Below are positions 5,238 to 9,684 of a DNA stretch of 9,684 nucleotides, in pieces. The translations under genes were made by a program, and so were the position numbers. The notes beneath the pieces are model-generated. The model was not told the DNA's origin. It searched no databases and was given only the letters and a program-made list of their open reading frames with translations. Origin of the DNA: Candidatus Rokuibacteriota bacterium (lineage in GTDB: Bacteria; Methylomirabilota; Methylomirabilia; Rokubacteriales; CSP1-6). The stretch spans positions 2,542-12,225 of the forward strand of contig QHRT01000021.1 in the NCBI GenBank assembly GCA_003220195.1, in the 5' to 3' direction. Within the stretch, counting starts at the first letter, position 1, and each line of letters opens with the position of its first letter.

Positions 5238-6272
5238 ATGAAGCTCGGGCTCAACCTCGGCTACTCCGGCGCGGAGCTCTCGCTGCCGGCCGACAAGGTC
5301 CTGCTCGCGGAGCGTCTCGGGTACGACTCGGTGTGGACCGCCGAGGCGTACGGCACCGACGCCATCACGCCGCTCGGGTATCTCGCCGCGCTGACGAAAC
5401 GGATCCGTCTCGGCACCGGCATCATGCAGCTCGCCGCGCGCCCGCCCGCCACGGCGGCGATGGCGGCGGCCACCGTCGATGCGCTCGCGGGCGGCGGCCG
5501 GGTCATCGCCGGGCTCGGCGTGTCGGGACCGCAGATCGTCGAGGGCTGGTACGGTCAGCCGTGGGGCCGGCCGTACTGGCGCATTCGCGACTACGTCGCG
5601 ATCATGCGCAAGATCTTCGAGCGCAAAGAGCCGGTGTCGCACGACGGGCGCGAGATCTCGCTGCCCTACACGGGCCCGGGGGCGCTCGGCGTCGGGAAGC
5701 CGTTGATGTCGATCCTGCACACGAACCCTCGGCTTCCCATCTGGCTCGGCACGGGCACCGAGACGAACGTGAAGCTCACCGCCGAGGTCGCGGACGGCTG
5801 GCTCCCGCTGGGCTTCGTCCCCCGCTTGATGCCGATGATGCGACCGTGGCTCGAAGAAGGCTTCCGACGCGCCGGCGGCGGCAAAGGCTATCGCGACTTC
5901 GAGATCCAGGCGCGGGCCGCCGTCGCCATCACCGACGATATTCCGGCAGCGCTCCGGAGCATGAAGCCGCGCGTGGCGCTTTACGTGGGCGGCATGGGGC
6001 ATCGTGACAAGAACTTCCACAAGGACATGATGGTCCGCCGCGGCTTCGGCGACGCCGCGCAGCGCATCCAGGAGCTCTTCCTCGCGAAGCGGAAGGACGA
6101 AGCGGTCGCCGCGGTCCCCGACGAATTCTGCGACGAGATGTCGCTGGTGGGCTCCGCCGCGCGCATCCGCGAACGCTACCGCGCGTGGGCCGATTCCGGA
6201 ATCACCGGTCTGACGATCGTGACCGAACAACCCGACGCGATGGAGCTGATGGCGAAGCTGGCCGCGGAGTGA
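5238..6272 (+). CDS. LLM class F420-dependent oxidoreductase (Rv3520c-like)
   Basis: This complete 344-residue luciferase-like TIM-barrel protein is very like the Rv3520c-type group of probable F420-dependent oxidoreductases. It starts MKLGLNLGYSGAE. VWTAEAYGTDAITPLGYLAA (32-51) and RLGTGIMQLAARPPATAAMA (57-76) cover early barrel strands. The signature GLGVSGPQIVEGWYG (92-106) is diagnostic of the group. ALYVGGMGHRDKNFHKDM (about 246-263) and FCDEMSLVGSAARIRERYRA (about 294-313) complete the fold. The enzyme should transfer hydride between reduced deazaflavin or flavin and a small organic substrate; which substrate is unknown, and F420 versus FMN use is inferred from subgroup resemblance. The permease gene follows after five bases, or overlaps if GTG 6269 is used, so the enzyme probably acts on something that permease or the Liv transporter imports. 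Confidence 0.9.
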   Translation: MKLGLNLGYSGAELSLPADKVLLAERLGYDSVWTAEAYGTDAITPLGYLAALTKRIRLGTGIMQLAARPPATAAMAAATVDALAGGGRVIAGLGVSGPQIVEGWYGQPWGRPYWRIRDYVAIMRKIFERKEPVSHDGREISLPYTGPGALGVGKPLMSILHTNPRLPIWLGTGTETNVKLTAEVADGWLPLGFVPRLMPMMRPWLEEGFRRAGGGKGYRDFEIQARAAVAITDDIPAALRSMKPRVALYVGGMGHRDKNFHKDMMVRRGFGDAAQRIQELFLAKRKDEAVAAVPDEFCDEMSLVGSAARIRERYRAWADSGITGLTIVTEQPDAMELMAKLAAE

Positions 6273-6277
6273 CGGTG

Positions 6278-7708
6278 ATGCCGGCCTCCACCCCCACGGA
6301 GCTTCGCGCCGACCAGCACCGCATCGAGCCCATTCCGGAGGCCGAGAAGGACTCGACCGGCCCGCAGCAGATGTGGATCTGGGCCGGGGCCAACATCGCG
6401 CCGATCAACTGGGCGCTCGGCGCGCTCGGCATCGTGCTCAAGCTCGGGTTGTGGGAAACGATCGCGGTGATCGTGATCGGCAACCTGGTCGGCTGCACGG
6501 TCTTCGCGGCCTTCACCGTGATGGGCCATCGGACCGGCATCAATCAGATGGTGCTCTGCCGTTCGGCGTTCGGCCGTCGCGGGGCGTCCCTGCCGAGCGT
6601 CTTGATGTTCCTCATGACGCTCGGCTGGATCGGCGTGAACACGTACTTCCCGGTGAGAATCGCGGTCGCGATCCTGGGCCAGTTCGGCTTCGGGGACACG
6701 TGGTCGACGAATCTCGCCGTCGTCACGATCGTGATGGTCGTCCAGGTGCTGATCGGGCTCTACGGTTTCTATGCCATCCGCACGTTCGAGAAGTACACGG
6801 TGCCCGCGACCGCCGTCGTCATGCTGTGGATGAGTGTCCTGGCGTGGACCCGGCCGGGCGTCGTCGACTGGGGACTCACGAGCACGCTGCCGCCGGGGGC
6901 CCATCTCGCGATGCTCACGCTCCTGATGACGGCGATCGGCGTCGGCTGGGGCATCTCGTGGGTCACGTGGGCATCGGACTATTCGCGCTTCGTCCCCCGG
7001 ACCGTTTCCTCGACCGCGGTCTTCTGGTACAGCTACGTCGGGATGTTCGTCCCGACGGTGTGGCTCGCGATCCTGGGCGCGACCGTCGCCAGCGTGACGC
7101 ACGATACCGATCCCGCGAAGATGGTCAGCGCCGTCTTCGGCGGTCTCACGAGCCTGCTGGTGCTCCTGATGGTGCTGCACGGCCCGATCGCGACGAACAT
7201 CCTGAACGTCTACTCCGCGGCGCTCGCGGCGCTCAGCATGGGCGTCCGGTTGCCGAGGGCGGCGATGGCGCTGATCGCGGGCGTCGTCGGGTATGTCGTC
7301 ACGATCTACTTCGTCTTCCAGCCCTCGTTCGCGAAGGCTTTCGACAACTGGATGATCAGCCTGCTGCTGTGGATGAGTCCCTGGGCCGGTGTGGTCCTCG
7401 CCGATTTCTTCGTGCGGCGGCGCGGCCGGATCGACGTCGACGAGCTCTACCGTGAGCCGGACCGCAGCGCGTACGGGGACATCAATTGGGGCGGCGTCCT
7501 CGCGTTCCTCGTCGGCCTCGGCGCCGGGTGGTCGGTCGAAGACGGCCTGGTCCCGGCGCTGCAGGGGCCGATCTCGATCAAGCTGCTCGGCGGCGCCGAC
7601 CTGAGCTGGCTGGTCGGCATCGTGGTCGCCGGCGGCGTGTATCTCGCGTTTGCTCGACGCGCAGCGACGGTCCCGGTGGCAGGTCCGATCGCGCGCGCCC
7701 GCCAGTAG
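6278..7708 (+). CDS. NCS1 family permease (nucleobase:cation symporter-1; cytosine/uracil/allantoin/hydantoin type)
   Basis: This 476-residue integral membrane protein has about twelve hydrophobic segments. The N-terminal region PQQMWIWAGANIAPINWALG (29-48) is the family's first helix. MGHRTGINQMVLCRSAFGRRG carries the conserved 'G---Gin-m---R--FG--G' stretch. WVTWASDYSRFVP (about 228-240) is the NCS1 W-x-x-DY-x-R motif. Members are Na+ or H+ symporters for purines, pyrimidines, hydantoins, allantoin or thiamine; the substrate cannot be chosen here. ATG 6278 is preferred. GTG 6269 overlaps the preceding stop as GTGA and GTG 6275 is also in frame, so the start could be up to three codons earlier. 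It follows the F420-type oxidoreductase and precedes livG by 33 bases, suggesting one unit. Confidence 0.88.
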   Translation: MPASTPTELRADQHRIEPIPEAEKDSTGPQQMWIWAGANIAPINWALGALGIVLKLGLWETIAVIVIGNLVGCTVFAAFTVMGHRTGINQMVLCRSAFGRRGASLPSVLMFLMTLGWIGVNTYFPVRIAVAILGQFGFGDTWSTNLAVVTIVMVVQVLIGLYGFYAIRTFEKYTVPATAVVMLWMSVLAWTRPGVVDWGLTSTLPPGAHLAMLTLLMTAIGVGWGISWVTWASDYSRFVPRTVSSTAVFWYSYVGMFVPTVWLAILGATVASVTHDTDPAKMVSAVFGGLTSLLVLLMVLHGPIATNILNVYSAALAALSMGVRLPRAAMALIAGVVGYVVTIYFVFQPSFAKAFDNWMISLLLWMSPWAGVVLADFFVRRRGRIDVDELYREPDRSAYGDINWGGVLAFLVGLGAGWSVEDGLVPALQGPISIKLLGGADLSWLVGIVVAGGVYLAFARRAATVPVAGPIARARQ

Positions 7709-7741
7709 CGTGGCGGTCGACCACGTATCTCGTCGGGCAAT

Positions 7742-8503
7742 ATGGACATGCTGGCAGTCGAGCGGTTGACCAAGAGCTTCGGTGGTCTGATCGCGGTCTC
7801 GGATGTCTCCTTCGAGGTTCCCGAGCGACGCGTGACCGCCTTGATCGGGCCGAACGGCGCGGGCAAGACCACGCTCTTCAACACCATCTCCGGGATCTTC
7901 GCGCCGGACCGGGGGCGGGTGCGCTTCGACGGCGTCGACATCACCGGGTGGTCGCCGCACAGAATCACCGCGCTCGGGCTCGGCCGAACGTTCCAGAACG
8001 TGCAGCTCTTCCAGAACCTGAACACGCTGGAGAACGTGGCGGCGGCACGGTATTGCCGGACGGGCTCGGGACTGGTGGACGCCCTCTTGTGGAGGAAACG
8101 CGACCGTGCGGACCGCCGCGAGATGTTCGGGCGGGCCGCCGAGCTGCTCGACTCGGTGGGGCTCGGCGACAAGAGGCTCCTGATGCCCGGCGAGCTGCCG
8201 TACGGAGACCAGCGGCGTCTCGAGATCGCCAGAGCGCTGGCGACCGAGCCGACGCTCTTGATCCTGGACGAGCCGACAGCGGGGATGGTGGCACGAGAGG
8301 CTGAAGAGGTCGTCGGGCTCATGCGCCGGCTGTGCGCGTCGGGCGTCACCCTGATGCTGATCGAGCACAACATGAACGTCGTCATGTCCGTGTCCGACAA
8401 GGTGGTGGTCCTGAACTTCGGCAGGAAGATCGCGGAGGGAACGCCGGCAGAGATCGAGCGGAATCCGGACGTCATCGAGGCCTACCTCGGCCGCGACGAA
8501 TGA
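7742..8503 (+). CDS. livG: Branched-chain amino acid type ABC transporter ATP-binding protein LivG
   Basis: This 253-residue ATPase belongs to the HAAT (hydrophobic amino acid uptake) ABC family. The order is: Walker A GPNGAGKTT (36-44); the LivG-typical GLGRTFQNVQLFQNLNTLEN Q-loop region; the signature LPYGDQRRLEIARAL (from about 152), a common LivG variant of LSGGQ; Walker B LLILDEPTAGM with D176 and E177; and H-loop LIEHNM with H209. It ends GTPAEIERNPDVIEAYLG, the standard LivG tail. ATG 7748 is an alternative start. The stop overlaps livF as ATGA. This system type imports branched-chain amino acids but also urea, amides, aromatic acids and other compounds, so the substrate is open. No periplasmic binding protein gene lies in the window. 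Confidence 0.93.
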   Translation: MDMLAVERLTKSFGGLIAVSDVSFEVPERRVTALIGPNGAGKTTLFNTISGIFAPDRGRVRFDGVDITGWSPHRITALGLGRTFQNVQLFQNLNTLENVAAARYCRTGSGLVDALLWRKRDRADRREMFGRAAELLDSVGLGDKRLLMPGELPYGDQRRLEIARALATEPTLLILDEPTAGMVAREAEEVVGLMRRLCASGVTLMLIEHNMNVVMSVSDKVVVLNFGRKIAEGTPAEIERNPDVIEAYLGRDE

Positions 8504-9197
8504 CGACGCTGCTCCGGATCTCCGATCTTCACGTGTCGTATGGAAAGATCCCGGCGCTTCGTGGCGTCGACCTCACGCTCACCGAAGGCGATCTCCGGGT
8601 GATCCTCGGGGCCAACGGCGCAGGAAAAACCACGATCATCAAGGCGGTGCTCGGGCTCGTCAGGGTCAAGCAGGGCTCGATCGAGTTCGCCGGCGAAGAC
8701 ATCACGAACCGACCGCCGCATCGGATCAACCGGCTCGGAATCTCGTGGGTGCCCGAAGGCCGACAGCTCTGGGACTCCTTGACCGTACTCGACAACTTGA
8801 AAATGGGCGCGTTTGCGCGCGACGAATCGACGAGATGCTCGATCGTTTCCCCCGGCTCCGGGACCGCCAGCATCAGCTCGCCGGCTCGCTCAGCGGCGGC
8901 GAGCAGCAGATGGTCGCGATCGCGCGCGCGCTCGTTGCCCGGCCGCGATTGATCCTGATGGACGAGCCGTCGCTCGGGCTCGCGCCGATCCTGGTGCGCG
9001 ACGTCTTCCGCCTGGTGAAGGAGATCAACGACGCCGGGATCAGCATCCTGATGGTCGAGCAGAACGCCCGCATGTCGTTGCGGGTCGCCTCGTGGGCCTA
9101 TCTGCTCGACGTCGGGCGCATCGTGGTCGACGGCGCCGCGCGGGAGCTCGAGGCCAGCCGGGAGGTTCAGGAGGTGTTCCTCGGTGGCCGACGGTGA
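8500..9197 (+). pseudogene. livF: Branched-chain amino acid type ABC transporter ATP-binding protein LivF, frameshifted
   Basis: This is the second ATPase of the Liv-type importer, split between two frames. From ATG 8500 the first frame gives Walker A GANGAGKTT (37-45) and the LivF-typical WVPEGRQLWDSLTVLDNL, then loses similarity after MGAFAR near 8815-8820. The second frame resumes at RIDEMLDRFPRLRDR near 8823. It gives the signature LSGGEQQMVAIARAL, Walker B LILMDEPSLGLAP, H-loop LMVEQNA and the end VQEVFLGGRR at TGA 9195-9197. Compared with typical LivF, about six or seven codons are missing between MGAFAR and IDEML, so the event looks like a deletion of about 20 bases in a GC-rich stretch rather than a programmed shift. 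Both neighbours are intact and coupled (ATGA, TGATG), so a sequence error in a functional gene is quite possible. Confidence 0.9.
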
Positions 9198-9684
9198 TGA
9201 GCCCGGCCGTGGAGCTCTTCCTCCAGCAAGTCGCGAACGGTGTGGTGATCGGCAGCACCTACACGGTCGTGGCGCTCGGCTTTTCCCTGATCTTCAGCGT
9301 CATGGGGGTGGTGAACATGGCCCACCCCGAGATCTTCATGATCTCCATGTTCGTCGGGCTCTGGATCGCGGCGCACATCTCCTCGAACGTCCTCGTCGTC
9401 GTGCTCGGCGTCGTGCTGGTCTCGGGGGTGATGGGCATGGTGCTGGAGCGCGTCGTCTTGCGGCCGCTGCGCAGCCCGAACCTGCTCGTCCCGTTGATCG
9501 GCACGATCGGCGTCGCGATCCTGATGCAGTACACCACCGCCGGGATCTTCGGTCCGGATCCCGTCCCTTTCCCGCGCCTCATCGCGCAGAAGCGAGTCGT
9601 GATCGGAGGCGTCGGCGTGACGACCCTCCAGCTGACGAACCTCGTCGTGTCGCTGCTGATCATGGCCGGCGTGAGCTACTACGT
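9197..9684 (+). CDS. livH: Branched-chain amino acid type ABC transporter permease LivH, N-terminal part (runs off window)
   Basis: The frame is open from ATG 9197 to the end, giving 162 residues of an inner-membrane permease. QQVANGVVIGSTYTVVALGF (10-29) is the first helix. FSVMGVVNMAHPEIFMIS (33-50) matches the LivH 'G-vNfAhGe-fM-gay' stretch. LERVVLRPLR (83-92) and VPLIGTIGVAILMQ are standard family motifs. About five hydrophobic segments are visible; full-length LivH has about 290 residues, so nearly half is missing. The ATG overlaps the livF stop (TGATG). LivM and a substrate-binding protein would be expected downstream. The order G-F-H differs from the E. coli K-H-M-G-F order but is common in other bacteria. 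Confidence 0.9.
   Translation, partial: MSPAVELFLQQVANGVVIGSTYTVVALGFSLIFSVMGVVNMAHPEIFMISMFVGLWIAAHISSNVLVVVLGVVLVSGVMGMVLERVVLRPLRSPNLLVPLIGTIGVAILMQYTTAGIFGPDPVPFPRLIAQKRVVIGGVGVTTLQLTNLVVSLLIMAGVSYY

Noticed and set aside
8189..8236. The LivG signature LPYGD instead of LSGGQ as a defective ATPase
   Set aside because: LPYGDQRRLEIARAL and close variants are normal in LivG proteins; Walker A, Walker B and the H-loop are all present.
6176..8368. A 730-codon open frame on the minus strand
   Set aside because: It lies antisense to the oxidoreductase end, the permease and most of livG. Its translation is rich in R, D, H and P with no family motif, typical of a shadow frame in GC-rich DNA. The plus-strand genes have clear conserved motifs.
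8805..8835. Programmed ribosomal frameshifting in livF
   Set aside because: No slippery sequence is evident, and conserved residues are missing at the junction, so a deletion explains it better.
1..9684. CRISPR arrays, tRNA or rRNA genes, insertion sequences, strong intrinsic terminators
   Set aside because: No regularly spaced repeats, tRNA-like cloverleaf, transposase motifs or GC-hairpin-plus-T-run were found while reading both strands. Apart from the 99 bases at 2598-2696, intergenic gaps are all under 100 bases.

Overview
This is a GC-rich (visually about 65-70% G+C), densely packed bacterial chromosomal segment. Genes abut or overlap by 1-4 bases, and long spurious antisense frames occur throughout. 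The gene mix includes luciferase-like flavin oxidoreductases, an Rv3520c-like F420-type enzyme, a branched-chain amino acid type ABC transporter, ChrA and glycine-reductase homologues. It suggests a soil or subsurface, probably uncultivated, lineage such as Rokubacteria/Methylomirabilota or a deltaproteobacterial or actinobacterial relative. No rRNA or tRNA is present, so this placement is a guess.

Left part (1-2597, plus strand): the 3' end of a luciferase-like monooxygenase; a broken homologue of grdC (glycine/sarcosine/betaine reductase component C, beta subunit); grdA, a selenoprotein A whose reading frame crosses an in-frame UGA at 1939-1941 in the CxxU redox motif; and a small carboxymuconolactone decarboxylase (CMD) family protein. 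The UGA is the most striking feature. The residues on both sides of it match GrdA, so it is best read as selenocysteine, and the gene is about 152 residues long rather than a 104-residue ORF. grdB, grdE and grdD are not in the window.

Middle (2598-5237): a short C-terminal remnant resembling a PIN-domain protein, then a VOC (glyoxalase-fold) protein on the plus strand. Convergent to these is a tight minus-strand set: a DUF6036/AbiEii-like nucleotidyltransferase, a 126-residue protein of unknown function and a full-length chromate transporter, ChrA. The first two look like a toxin-antitoxin-like pair.

Right part (5238-9684, plus strand): an F420-type luciferase-like oxidoreductase, an NCS1-family nucleobase/allantoin/hydantoin-type permease, then livG, livF (frameshifted) and the 5' part of livH. 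The close spacing suggests one transcription unit for uptake and oxidation of a small organic, possibly nitrogen-containing, compound.

Three apparent deletions disrupt otherwise well-conserved proteins: two in grdC and one in livF. All lie in GC-rich stretches. They could be assembly or sequencing losses or genuine decay; the sequence alone cannot decide.
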